Assembly: GCA_934490165.1 (NCBI GenBank)
Contig: CAKSTB010000002.1
Span: 186,001 to 250,000 of the forward strand
DNA from: an uncultured Ruminiclostridium sp.
Lineage (GTDB): Bacteria > Bacillota > Clostridia > Oscillospirales > Ruminococcaceae
DNA length: 64,000 nucleotides
Reading direction: 5' to 3'
Shown here piece after piece: positions 25,299 to 33,718 of the stretch. Every line of letters begins with the position of its first letter. Position 1 is the stretch's first letter. The position numbers were made by a program, and so were the translations under genes. A model generated the notes under the pieces. That model was not told the origin of the DNA. It did no database searches and worked only from the letters and a program-made list of their open reading frames with translations.

Positions 25299-25878
25299 TC
25301 GGCTGTACCTCCTTATCCATCACCGAGTATGCCTTTACGGCAAGGTTTACGGCTTTTGCCATGCCCTTTGAGGAAAGCGTCGAGCCTGTAATTCCCTGTA
25401 CCTCGTTTTCGTTTTTCGGTTCTGACTTGACTATCGATATATCTGACTTAACGCCGTAGAACCTCTGCAGGAATGCGTCATCGTTTATCTTTGAGCCAAG
25501 ACCGGGGGTTTCGCCGAGTGCAATAATGCTGATACCGCTTACCGCACCGTTTTCATCGATCGCTATCACCGCGTCTATACCGTCTGCGGAATAGCCGTCA
25601 ACAACGGTTTCGAAAAGGAACGTGCCCTTTGTCTTGTTCTTTACTATCTTTGTGATATTATCGAACTCTTCGCCGTCAAGCTTTGCCGCCGCCCTATCGG
25701 TGATAAGCGCATATTCGCCCTCGCCGTCTGCGGCGATACAGCCGGCTTTAAGGTCATCCGTAAGCACGCCCGAGGTATCAACATAAGTCAGATTATATGT
25801 AACTATCAGCAGTGCGCAGATAAGCGTGCAGATGACCGACAGTACAAGAACCGGCTTTATTTTTTTCAGTACACTCAT
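25291..25878 (-). CDS. rnfG: Rnf complex subunit RnfG (FMN-binding)
   Basis: 195 residues: one N-terminal transmembrane helix, then an extracellular FMN-binding domain with TGSTLSS near residue 165, matching the [S/T]GA[S/T]x[S/T] flavinylation motif where FMN is joined to Thr. ApbE, the flavin transferase, is not in the window. The start overlaps the rnfD stop by four bases. Confidence 0.93.
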   Translation of the reverse strand: MSVLKKIKPVLVLSVICTLICALLIVTYNLTYVDTSGVLTDDLKAGCIAADGEGEYALITDRAAAKLDGEEFDNITKIVKNKTKGTFLFETVVDGYSADGIDAVIAIDENGAVSGISIIALGETPGLGSKINDDAFLQRFYGVKSDISIVKSEPKNENEVQGITGSTLSSKGMAKAVNLAVKAYSVMDKEVQPNE

Positions 25879-26822
25879 TTCTTGCCGCCTTTCTGCTCAC
25901 TTGCCGCACCAAATGCTTTTGGTACTGTGAAGCGGTCTATCAGCGGAGAGAGGATATTCATAAGCAGTATCGAGTACGATACGCCCTCGGGCATACTGCC
26001 AAAGCAACGTATAAGCATTGTCACAAGTCCGCAACCGATACCGAATATTATCCTGCCCTTTGTGGTGATAGGTGTTGTAGCATAGTCGGTAGCCATAAAT
26101 ATAGCACCGAGCAGAAGTCCGCCCGACAGAACTGAAGCTAATGCGCCCTCAAGGCTTCCTGTCGAGAATATCGACAGCACGAACACCGTACCGATAAAGC
26201 ACATCGGTGTTACGGGCGACATTACGCGTATCGCAACTAAGAAAATTCCGCCGATAAGCAGTGCCAGAGCGCAGGTCTCACCGATACAGCCGCCTGTCGT
26301 GCCTAAAAACAGATCTGTGAGCGAAGCAGGTGTTTCGCTTACAAGAGGTGTAGATGTAGTTACTATCTCCCCTGCATTACGATAATAGAACGGCTCTGCC
26401 CATGTCGTCATATAGGACGTGAACGACAGCATAAGCACTATTCTGCCTGTTATCGCGGGGTTAGCAAAGTTCTGACCGATACCGCCGAAGAACTGCTTTA
26501 CTATTACTATTGCCACAAAGCAACCGATTATCGCCATATAAAAAGGCAATGTGACGGGCAGGTTGAACGCAAGGAGCATACCTGTCACCACGGCGGACAG
26601 ATCGCTTATCGTGTTGCTTCTCTTCATTATCTTTCTGCAAGCCCACTCGAAAATCACGCAGGACGTACAGCATATTACTACCATTATGAGCGCTCTCAGC
26701 CCAAAGATCCACACAGACGCAACAAGCGCGGGGAGCAGTGCTATAATAACGCTCAGCATTATTTTCTGAGTCGTAACACCCGATTTTATATGCGGTGAAG
26801 GCTCTATCATAAGTTTAGACAT
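25875..26822 (-). CDS. rnfD: Rnf complex subunit RnfD
   Basis: 315-residue membrane protein of the RnfD/NqrB family with about nine helices (SPHIKSG near the N-terminus; FGGIGQNFANPAITGR; ATDYATTPIT). A Thr-rich stretch TTSTPL near residue 158 is the likely site of covalent FMN. It follows rnfC by 11 bp. Confidence 0.93.
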   Translation of the reverse strand: MSKLMIEPSPHIKSGVTTQKIMLSVIIALLPALVASVWIFGLRALIMVVICCTSCVIFEWACRKIMKRSNTISDLSAVVTGMLLAFNLPVTLPFYMAIIGCFVAIVIVKQFFGGIGQNFANPAITGRIVLMLSFTSYMTTWAEPFYYRNAGEIVTTSTPLVSETPASLTDLFLGTTGGCIGETCALALLIGGIFLVAIRVMSPVTPMCFIGTVFVLSIFSTGSLEGALASVLSGGLLLGAIFMATDYATTPITTKGRIIFGIGCGLVTMLIRCFGSMPEGVSYSILLMNILSPLIDRFTVPKAFGAASEQKGGKK

Positions 26823-26833
26823 ATATTATACCC

Positions 26834-28132
26834 TTACTTTCCTTTCCTTGTTGACTGCTCACGCAGAAACGCCTTCGCAAGCTGATTCTTCTCCGCAAGG
26901 TTACGCTTTGCGGGACAGACAAAGCTGCAAGCGCCGCAGTTGACGCAGAGGTTTACTTTCAGCTTTTCAAGTTGCCTTGCGTCTCTCATATCAAATGCGT
27001 GTTCAAGCTCTGTCGGCAGAAGATTCATACTGCAGGCTTTTACGCACTTACCGCAGCGTATGCACTCTGACGGCTCATACACTGGGCTGTCTGCGAACAT
27101 AAGCACTGCGTTGTTTGTTTTGGAAAGCGGATAGTCGGGGTCGAATGCACACGCACCCATCATAGGTCCGCCCAGTATTATTCTGTCGGGCTTGTCGGAA
27201 AGCTCGGCGTAATACACTATCTCGCCTATCGACATTCCGACAGGAACAATGAAGTTTGACGGCTTCTTCACAATATTTCCGTCAACGGTTATTCTTCTTT
27301 TTACAAGCGGCATACCTGTTCTTATATACTGTGCGATAAATGCCGCTGTAGAGGAATTGACCACTATACAGCCGCTTGCAAGGGGCAATGTGCCTTCCTT
27401 TACAACTCTGCCTGTCGTGCTGAAAATAAGCGTTTTCTCAGCACCCTGCGGATAGCTTGACTTAAGCGCCTTTACTGTGATGTTGTCGTGCTTTTCGCAC
27501 AGCTTAGTCATCTTCTCGATTGCCTTCGGCTTGTTTTTTTCTATGCCGATTATGCACTTCGGTATCCCGAGATATTTCAGCATAAGCAACACGCCCTCAA
27601 GAACGTCCTCGCCCTCTTCCATAAAGCAACGGTAGTCAGAGGTTATGTAAGGCTCACACTCCGCGCCGTTAATTATAAGAAAGTCGGGCTGTTTTTCTTT
27701 GGGGTCAAAGCCGAGCTTCAGCGATGTTGGAAATCCCGCGCCGCCAAGACCTATGGAGCCGCTGTTTCTTACCGCCTGTAAAAACTGCTCCCTGTTTTCT
27801 ACAGTAGGGGGACAGACGCTGTCGCTGACTTCTTCAAGTCCGTCATTTTCAATAACTACCGACTGCATATTTCTGCCCGATATATGCAGGACATCGGTTA
27901 TTGCTGTTACCGTTCCCGATATACTGCTGTGAACGGGTGCAGACATAGCCGCCTCGCTACTGCCTATCACATCGCCTATCTTCACCTTGTCGCCGACCTT
28001 TACTGTCGGGGTACACGGTGCGCCGAGATGCTGTGCCATGCTTATCACTACCTTATCCGGCAGTGGGAGCGTTACTGTTTCACTCTCGGCGGAATGTTTG
28101 AAGTGCGGCAGCTTTACCTGATGTAAAAGCAT
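26834..28132 (-). CDS. rnfC: Rnf complex subunit RnfC
   Basis: 432 residues with the RnfC/NqrF-side layout: N-terminal barrel-sandwich region, NADH/FMN domain (GGAGFPTSLKL; GAECEPYI) and two C-terminal 4Fe-4S motifs (CIRCGKCVKACS, CVNCGACSFVCP). RnfC is the proposed NAD+ reduction site. First gene of the operon. Confidence 0.95.
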   Translation of the reverse strand: MLLHQVKLPHFKHSAESETVTLPLPDKVVISMAQHLGAPCTPTVKVGDKVKIGDVIGSSEAAMSAPVHSSISGTVTAITDVLHISGRNMQSVVIENDGLEEVSDSVCPPTVENREQFLQAVRNSGSIGLGGAGFPTSLKLGFDPKEKQPDFLIINGAECEPYITSDYRCFMEEGEDVLEGVLLMLKYLGIPKCIIGIEKNKPKAIEKMTKLCEKHDNITVKALKSSYPQGAEKTLIFSTTGRVVKEGTLPLASGCIVVNSSTAAFIAQYIRTGMPLVKRRITVDGNIVKKPSNFIVPVGMSIGEIVYYAELSDKPDRIILGGPMMGACAFDPDYPLSKTNNAVLMFADSPVYEPSECIRCGKCVKACSMNLLPTELEHAFDMRDARQLEKLKVNLCVNCGACSFVCPAKRNLAEKNQLAKAFLREQSTRKGK

Positions 28133-28179
28133 AAATTATACCCTCCGGATTCATTCCCGTTTTTTAGTTATACAATTTT

Positions 28180-28208
28180 ATTTTACACTAAATAATGCAC
28201 ATAGTCAA
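28180..28208 (-). promoter_or_regulatory. rnf operon promoter
   Basis: Minus strand: -35 TTGACT (28208-28203), 17-bp spacer, -10 TAAAAT (28185-28180), about 50 bp before the rnfC start. Confidence 0.75.
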
Positions 28209-28292
28209 GAAAAAATGCGTGGCAGGCGGAGAATATCGACAATTGCTCAGAATTTGTGTTGTGAAATTATGGTGAAAGTTTTCTATGTCCTA

Positions 28293-28323
28293 TTGACATG
28301 GAGTGAACTCCAGGTTGTACAAT
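28293..28323 (+). promoter_or_regulatory. MerR-type promoter with 19-bp spacer
   Basis: -35 TTGACA (28293-28298), a 19-bp spacer and -10 TACAAT (28318-28323). The spacer holds the palindrome GGAGT-GA-ACTCC (28300-28311). An over-long spacer with a central dyad is the hallmark of MerR-family activation by DNA distortion; the GGAGT/ACTCC core resembles the NmlR/AdhR group. No merR gene is adjacent. Confidence 0.8.
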
Positions 28324-28368
28324 ATAGCCACAGCGAAAGAAAACCATAAAAAGCAGGAGGAAACACAG

Positions 28369-28800
28369 ATGAAAACATTATCAAAAGAAGAATTTGAAAA
28401 ACTCAACGTGTTCGGCACAGGCACGGCTAACACGGCTTACGCAAAATATTTTATCGGGGATTCGTTTTTAAATCCCCTGACAAAGCCCGAGGACGGCTTA
28501 TTCTTAGCCAACGTTACATTTGAGCCGGGCTGCCGCAACAACTGGCATATCCACCACGCTAAAAAAGGCGGCGGTCAGCTACTTATCTGCACCGCAGGCG
28601 AGGGCTGGTATCAGGAATACGGCAAGGACGCGGTAAGCCTTGTACCCGGTACGGTCATAGTTATCCCCGAGGGCGTAAAGCACTGGCACGGTGCAAAGAA
28701 AGACAGCTGGTTCTCACATATTGCGGTTGAAATGCCCGGCGAGAAGTGCTCAAGCGAATGGTGCGAGCCTGTAACAGATGAAGAATACAACAAGCTTTAA
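28369..28800 (+). CDS. Cupin-domain protein
   Basis: 143 residues with a conserved cupin barrel (metal ligands in NNWHIHHAKKGGGQLL and in PEGVKHWHGA). First gene of a three-gene operon with a CMD-family protein and a flavodoxin, a set often found behind MerR-type promoters in anaerobes and linked to quinone or electrophile stress. Start at ATG 28369 with AGGAGG upstream. The substrate is not known. Confidence 0.85.
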   Translation: MKTLSKEEFEKLNVFGTGTANTAYAKYFIGDSFLNPLTKPEDGLFLANVTFEPGCRNNWHIHHAKKGGGQLLICTAGEGWYQEYGKDAVSLVPGTVIVIPEGVKHWHGAKKDSWFSHIAVEMPGEKCSSEWCEPVTDEEYNKL

Positions 28801-28824
28801 TTTATTTCAAGGAGGAGCTTTGTT

Positions 28825-29151
28825 ATGAAAAAACAAACAGCAGGCAGAGATGCACTCGGCGAATTTGCACCGAAATTTGCAGAACTTAACGATGATGTTT
28901 TATTCGGAGAGGTTTGGTCACGCGAGGACAAGTTATCACCCCGCTACAGAAGCCTTGTAACAGTTGCCGCTCTTATGGGAAGCGGTATTCTCGACAGCTC
29001 GCTGAAATATCACATAATGCACGCTAAGGAAAACGGCGTTACGGCAGAAGAAATGGCAGAAGCCATAACACATATCGCGTTCTATGCAGGCTGGCCCAAG
29101 GCATGGGCGGCTTTCAACTACGCCAAGGAAATTTATTCCGAGGATAAGTAA
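28825..29151 (+). CDS. Carboxymuconolactone decarboxylase-family protein
   Basis: 108 residues of the all-helical CMD fold (LSPRYRSLVTVAALMG ... LKYHIMHAKENGVTAEEMAEAITHIAFYAGWPKAW). It has no Cys and so lacks the CxxC of AhpD, which makes thiol peroxidase activity unlikely. Strong AGGAGGAG upstream. Confidence 0.87.
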   Translation: MKKQTAGRDALGEFAPKFAELNDDVLFGEVWSREDKLSPRYRSLVTVAALMGSGILDSSLKYHIMHAKENGVTAEEMAEAITHIAFYAGWPKAWAAFNYAKEIYSEDK

Positions 29152-29152
29152 T

Positions 29153-29626
29153 ATGAAAGCACTTGTCGTATATTATTCTTATTCGGGAAACACCAAAAAT
29201 ATAGCCGAGCATATAGCAAAAGAGTTAAACGCCGACACGGCGGTCATTGATACCGTTACACCTTACGAGGGTGATTACAACGCTGTTGTAGATCAGGGTC
29301 ATGATGAGATCAGAAGAGGTTACAAGCCTCCGATAAAGCCGATAAACGCCGATCTCTCACAGTATGACACAATAATACTCGGCACACCTGTATGGTGGTA
29401 CACATTCGCACCTGCGGTAAAGACATTTATCGAAAACAGCGACCTTTCGGGAAAAACGATATACCCGTTTGCAACAAACGGCGGCTGGCTCGGTCACACA
29501 TTTAAGGATATCGCAAACGAATGCAAGGGCACAAATGTAAAGGACGGACTTGATCTGCACTTCAACGGTGCAAAGCTCATGACCGATAAATCAAAGCTTG
29601 AAAGCTGGATAAAAAATATTAAATAA
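29153..29626 (+). CDS. Flavodoxin
   Basis: 157 residues. The FMN phosphate loop is YYSYSGNTKNIAEHI (about 7-21), and PVWWYTFAPAVKTFI and FATNGGWLG contribute the isoalloxazine-binding loops. The ATG follows the CMD stop by one base, which fits coupled expression. It likely acts as a reductase or electron carrier with the cupin and CMD proteins. Confidence 0.9.
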   Translation: MKALVVYYSYSGNTKNIAEHIAKELNADTAVIDTVTPYEGDYNAVVDQGHDEIRRGYKPPIKPINADLSQYDTIILGTPVWWYTFAPAVKTFIENSDLSGKTIYPFATNGGWLGHTFKDIANECKGTNVKDGLDLHFNGAKLMTDKSKLESWIKNIK

Positions 29627-29659
29627 TATAAAAAAGCCCGACAAGCAAGAGCAAACGCA

Positions 29660-29695
29660 AATAACCGCCGTGCCAACGCACAGCGGTTATTATTT
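29660..29695 (+). terminator. Terminator after the flavodoxin operon
   Basis: AATAACCGC ... GCGGTTATT followed by ATTTATGTT. Confidence 0.65.
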
Positions 29696-29717
29696 ATGTT
29701 GAAAAACCCTTTTTACA

Positions 29718-30038
29718 TTATTTTTTCTTATTTTTCTTTTTCGGCACAGGCGTTATCCGTTCGAGAATTTCCACCGCCTTTGCCGTAAGCTCTCTGTTCT
29801 CGATATCGAGAATATAATGCTCCTTTGTGCCTTCATACGGCAAGCCGCATTCCGCACCTGACATAAGCGCCTCGATCTCGGGCAGTTTTTTTACAAATAC
29901 CGTATTGTCGCAGACAAGCAGTATCGGCTTGTCATTAACATAAACCATATACTCGCCGAACATCTTTTTATATCGCACGTTTTCGATGCCGACAAGCTGT
30001 TCACAGACAAATTCTATATATTCCTGTGATGTTGCCAT
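29718..30038 (-). CDS. TfoX/Sxy N-terminal domain protein
   Basis: 106 residues matching the TfoX_N fold (VRYKKMFGEYMVYVNDKPILLVCDNTVFVK ... LPYEGTKEHYIL), with a Lys-rich tail. In proteobacteria TfoX/Sxy promotes competence; stand-alone N-domain proteins in Firmicutes have no assigned role. The ATG directly follows the stop of the Dabb gene. Confidence 0.85.
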   Translation of the reverse strand: MATSQEYIEFVCEQLVGIENVRYKKMFGEYMVYVNDKPILLVCDNTVFVKKLPEIEALMSGAECGLPYEGTKEHYILDIENRELTAKAVEILERITPVPKKKNKKK

Positions 30039-30335
30039 TTATACCTCTATATCTCCGCAAAGTCTGTCGGTCACTATATCCTTACAGCGTTCTCTGTGGG
30101 CAACGTGCAAGGGGTGGTTCATAAACGCTTTCAGCGACTGCTCATCGTCAAACTCCGCATAGAACACAAGGTCATATCCTCCGGCGATATTCCTGCCGAT
30201 CTCGGAATGAATAAGTCCGTCGATATTGCCGTTCATAGTATTGATCGACCTTTGCATAAATTCCAGCATTTCATCTTCTTTATGTTCCTGCTTTACCTTA
30301 TCGGTATAGTTCCAGAACAGAATGTGTCTTATCAT
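30039..30335 (-). CDS. Dabb (stress-responsive A/B barrel) protein
   Basis: 98 residues of the dimeric alpha/beta-barrel family (MIRHILFWNYTD ... YDLVFYAEFDDEQSLKAFMNHPLHVAHRE). AGAGGTGAG precedes the ATG. Coupled to the TfoX-like gene. Function unknown. Confidence 0.87.
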   Translation of the reverse strand: MIRHILFWNYTDKVKQEHKEDEMLEFMQRSINTMNGNIDGLIHSEIGRNIAGGYDLVFYAEFDDEQSLKAFMNHPLHVAHRERCKDIVTDRLCGDIEV

Positions 30336-30476
30336 GCTATCTCACCTCTATCAAAGATATTATACAGTTATTATAGCATTTTCCGAGGGAATTGCAAGCA
30401 ACTTGCGGTTGCACAGATGTAAACCGGTAGTTGTGATCAGGTCAATAAGCCTTAAATTTTGGATCTATCCGATTTT

Positions 30477-32117
30477 TTAGCTTTTGCTTTCTTTTCTCTT
30501 CGCAAAATATCTTATTGCAAACAGAACTGCCAGCATAAGCACTACCGAGAAGCCGAGTACAACAAATACATTGTGTACAAAGCCGGACAGCAGATAACCG
30601 ATAACGCATACCGCCGCAACAGTCATTGCATAAGGCAACTGTGTTGAAACGTGATTTACATGGTCGCACTGCGCACCGGTCGATGCCATGATCGTGGTAT
30701 CGGATATAGGCGAGCAGTGGTCGCCGCACACCGCGCCCGCAAGGCAGGCTGAAATGCAGATAATAACCATTGACGGAATTTCGCCGGTCTGCGAAACATT
30801 CGCAAGCTCCGCCTCAAACACGCTCGTAACGATAGGGATAAGTATGCCGAACGTTCCCCACGATGTGCCCGTTGCAAAAGCAAGCCCGATAGCCACCACG
30901 AACAGTATTACAGGCAGAAGTACGCTGAGCGCCGTTGCACTCTGTACCACTCCTGAAACAAATGCACCTGCTTCAAGGTGGTTTGTCATCGTTTTAAGCG
31001 TCCACGCAAAAGTCAGTATGAGTATCGCAGGCACCATCTGCTTGAATCCTGCGGCGATAGAATCCATACACTCCGTAAACTTCAGCACGCGGCGAATCAT
31101 ATAGTAAGCGATTATAACTATAAGCGCCGCGATAGATCCGAGTGACAGACCGTAAGCCGCGTCACAGCTTGCAAAAGCCGTTACAAAGTCCGTGCCCGAG
31201 AAAAATCCTCCGGTGTAGATCATACCGATAACGCATAATACAATAAGTATCGCAACCGGCAGTACAAGGTCTATTACTTTGCCTCTTTCGGTAACAGGTT
31301 GATGATCCTCTTCGTATTCCTTATTTCTTGTAGTAAAGATGTCGCCGTTTTTGGCATTATCCTCATGTTTTTTCATAGGACCGTAGTCAGTATCACTGGC
31401 AGCTATGAAAATAACCATAATTATTGTAAGTAACGCATAGAGGTTATACGGAATTGTATTTATAAACAGTGAAATTCCGTTTACACCCTCGACCGTACCG
31501 CTTACCGCCGCCGCCCATGATGAGATAGGTGCGATAATGCAGATGGGTGCGGCTGTCGAATCTATAAGATAAGCGAGCTTTGAACGTGATATGTTATGCT
31601 TATCGGTTACCGGCCTCATTACCGAGCCTACAGTCAGACAGTTGAAATAATCATCAACGAATATCAGCACACCGAGGAAAAACGTTGACAGTGCAGCTCC
31701 CCGTCTGCCCTTGATATGAGCCGCCGCCCATTCGCCGTAGGCACGGCTGCCGCCCGCCTTGTTCATCAGTACAACGATTATTCCCAGTACAACAAGGAAC
31801 ACCAGTATTCCGACATTGTATGCGTTTGAAAGATTTGTTATAAGGCCGTCCTGCACAACGGCTTGGAATGTGCCCTCAAATCCTGTTCCGGATGCCACTG
31901 CGTAGATTATACCGCCCGACAATATTCCGACAAACAGCGAGGAATACACTTCCTTTGTGATAAGCGCAAGCCCTATCGCTATAACCGGCGGAAACAGCGA
32001 CCACAGCGTACCTTTGGCTTCGGTTATCGGTGCGGCAATAATACAGCATACCGTAAAAGCCGCGATAAGCAATCCGAACACCGCTTTGCTCAGATAAGAT
32101 TTTTTCTTCTTTTCCAT
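30477..32117 (-). CDS. nhaC: NhaC-family Na+/H+ antiporter
   Basis: 546 residues with about twelve helices and the NhaC-family motifs (SSLFVGILSGGIIYA; FVDDYFNCLTVGSVMRPVTD; GDHCSPISDTTIMASTGA). Proposed to exchange cytosolic Na+ or an organic ion for H+. In an organism with Rnf it could use or rebalance the ion gradient. Confidence 0.88.
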   Translation of the reverse strand: MEKKKKSYLSKAVFGLLIAAFTVCCIIAAPITEAKGTLWSLFPPVIAIGLALITKEVYSSLFVGILSGGIIYAVASGTGFEGTFQAVVQDGLITNLSNAYNVGILVFLVVLGIIVVLMNKAGGSRAYGEWAAAHIKGRRGAALSTFFLGVLIFVDDYFNCLTVGSVMRPVTDKHNISRSKLAYLIDSTAAPICIIAPISSWAAAVSGTVEGVNGISLFINTIPYNLYALLTIIMVIFIAASDTDYGPMKKHEDNAKNGDIFTTRNKEYEEDHQPVTERGKVIDLVLPVAILIVLCVIGMIYTGGFFSGTDFVTAFASCDAAYGLSLGSIAALIVIIAYYMIRRVLKFTECMDSIAAGFKQMVPAILILTFAWTLKTMTNHLEAGAFVSGVVQSATALSVLLPVILFVVAIGLAFATGTSWGTFGILIPIVTSVFEAELANVSQTGEIPSMVIICISACLAGAVCGDHCSPISDTTIMASTGAQCDHVNHVSTQLPYAMTVAAVCVIGYLLSGFVHNVFVVLGFSVVLMLAVLFAIRYFAKRKESKS

Positions 32118-32180
32118 TGTTACTTCCTTTTCGCCCGTAAGCCTGTCACTCGGGCGGATTTACGTTTTTAAGATACTTTA

Positions 32181-32209
32181 ATGGTACATTATTTCGGCTC
32201 TGTTGTCAA
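32181..32209 (-). promoter_or_regulatory. nhaC promoter
   Basis: Minus strand: TTGACA (32209-32204), 17-bp spacer, TACCAT (32186-32181). Confidence 0.6.
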
Positions 32210-32266
32210 GCGTTTACAGCTTAAAAACACTGTAAATCTGTGGGTTTCTGAACTTGCAACCAAAAA

Positions 32267-32298
32267 TTCCGCCCCGAAAATATGGGACGGAAAAATCT
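32267..32298 (-). terminator. Terminator of the GNAT gene
   Basis: Minus strand: TTCCGTCCC-ATATTTTC-GGGGCGGAA followed by TTTTTGG. Confidence 0.8.
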
Positions 32299-32323
32299 GT
32301 ATTCAATATGCTATCCGAACCCG

Positions 32324-32908
32324 TCAGCCTTTCCTGTACTCCATAGTATACAGATATTGACCGGATTTCAGTTGCTTTCTGGCGGTATTCTTCATTCCAC
32401 ACTTAGTGTATTTAGCTACCTTAAGCGCAGTGTCGGTATCAAGCACGCAGGGTATACCCTCCCTTGCCGCTTCGGAAAACGGATGTTCCAGTATCCTTTT
32501 CATATATCCTTTTCCCTGATATTCACGCAGAACGACCACCATTGACACCGCTACATAATCCTTTTCCTTTTTGTAGACTTTGGCATAAAGCTCCTCGCTT
32601 GAACCTGCCACTATTCTCACACTGCGAAATGGCATCTCCCTGAGCATTCTCCCGACCATATGTAACGCAGGCTTGAGCTTTATTTTAGTGCTTTTGCGCC
32701 AATACGCAAGAAACCCCTCGTGATTGTCGGACGTAGTGTACAAAACCCCCGAGTTATAGAAATACTCCGTCATTATCTCAAATGCCTTTATAATATCCTC
32801 ACGAGGCGCAGTTGTGGCAATACCGTCGCCCTCTGCGGCGAAGGCTTCTCCGATAAGCGTTCCGTAATGCGCCAGCTCTTTCTTTGTCATGTTGCTTACT
32901 TTCTGCAT
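32324..32908 (-). CDS. GNAT-family acetyltransferase
   Basis: 194 residues. The C-terminal half carries the acetyl-CoA motif (VVVLREYQGKGYMKRILEH, R/Q-x-x-G-x-G/A). The N-terminal half is variable. The substrate is unknown. AGGAGTGG precedes the ATG. Its promoter carries a TTAG-N6-CTAA box at the start site, the same as the feo operon, so it may respond to iron. Confidence 0.85.
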   Translation of the reverse strand: MQKVSNMTKKELAHYGTLIGEAFAAEGDGIATTAPREDIIKAFEIMTEYFYNSGVLYTTSDNHEGFLAYWRKSTKIKLKPALHMVGRMLREMPFRSVRIVAGSSEELYAKVYKKEKDYVAVSMVVVLREYQGKGYMKRILEHPFSEAAREGIPCVLDTDTALKVAKYTKCGMKNTARKQLKSGQYLYTMEYRKG

Positions 32909-32931
32909 GGTTTTCCACTCCTGTTTTAAAG

Positions 32932-32978
32932 TTAGTTATCGCTAATTATATTATAACCGATTTCAGCCCGGAGGTCAA
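32932..32978 (-). promoter_or_regulatory. GNAT promoter with TTAG-N6-CTAA box
   Basis: Minus strand: -35 TTGACC (32978-32973), 17-bp spacer, -10 TATAAT (32955-32950), then the box TTAG-N6-CTAA at 32945-32932, four bases past the -10 and so over the start site. The geometry matches the feo promoter. Confidence 0.8.
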
Positions 32979-32982
32979 CCAA

Positions 32983-33014
32983 AAATTCCGCCCCCGAAAT
33001 CACGGAGGCGGAAA
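32983..33014 (-). terminator. Terminator of the TIGR04076 gene
   Basis: Minus strand: TTCCGCCTCCG-TGATTT-CGGGGGCGGAA followed by TTTTTGG. It lies just upstream of the GNAT promoter. Confidence 0.85.
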
Positions 33015-33017
33015 ACT

Positions 33018-33428
33018 TTATCCCGTATAAGCGTCGTCAACGGTATTTTTGAAGTTCTGCTTTTCAAGCCACTGCTTCTCTTCTTCATTTTCAGGGATAT
33101 CGATGCGCTCGATCCTGAATATAACAGGTCGTGTACCGTCATTACAACAGGCAATCATCATACGCTCGTCATTCGTCCATTTATGCATAATAGAGCCACC
33201 CTGCAAAGCCGTATATACATATCTGCTTATAGCGTCCCACGCCTCACCGCAGAACTTTCCGTCCATAAGGCGATAAAAGTCGTCCCGCTCACTCGTCCTT
33301 TTCAGCGTAAAGGTATCACCTTTTTTGAAGAATGGGCAAGGACCCGATTTCGGGTCGGCAAGATATTTTTCCTGATATTCGGGAAATACCTTTGTGTCAA
33401 GTACCGTAATTTTACATTCGTGTTGCAT
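33018..33428 (-). CDS. TIGR04076-family protein
   Basis: 136 residues with the family pattern (CKITVLDTKVFPEYQEKYL ... CPFFKKGDTF ... FCGEAWDAISRYVYTALQGG). This small domain family occurs in anaerobes, its role is not established, and its conserved Cys suggest metal or redox chemistry. GGAGGTG precedes the ATG. Confidence 0.8.
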   Translation of the reverse strand: MQHECKITVLDTKVFPEYQEKYLADPKSGPCPFFKKGDTFTLKRTSERDDFYRLMDGKFCGEAWDAISRYVYTALQGGSIMHKWTNDERMMIACCNDGTRPVIFRIERIDIPENEEEKQWLEKQNFKNTVDDAYTG

Positions 33429-33522
33429 TTTGCACCTCCGTAGCTACCGCAATTTATACATTCATTATATCTGACATACCGTAAAGTGTCAATAAAATCA
33501 GCCGTATATTATGCAAAAACTG

Positions 33523-33654
33523 TTTCGCATTTTTTATTTCGGCATTTTCCATCCTTTTCGCATTTTTTATTTCGGCATTTTCCGTCCTTTCCGCATTTTT
33601 TATTATGCTGTTTTACTCCTTTTCCGCACTTTTTGCAATACCCATCCCCATTTT
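33523..33654 (-). repeat. 33-bp tandem repeat, four units
   Basis: Units begin at 33523, 33556, 33589 and 33622. The first two are almost identical and the third and fourth decay. On the minus strand each carries AAAAGGATGG-AAA-ATG, a ribosome-site-like purine run before ATG, and then ATGCCGAAATAA, a three-codon frame. It lies between the ackA terminator and the TIGR04076 gene. Confidence 0.8.
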
Positions 33655-33659
33655 TTGCA

Positions 33660-33698
33660 TAAAAACCCCGCCCCCGAAACATCGGGAGCGGGGAAATT
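33660..33698 (-). terminator. Terminator of ackA
   Basis: Minus strand: CCCCGCTCCCGA-TGTT-TCGGGGGCGGGG followed by TTTTT. Confidence 0.88.
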
Positions 33699-33718
33699 GC
33701 CTATATCTATCGCTTCAC

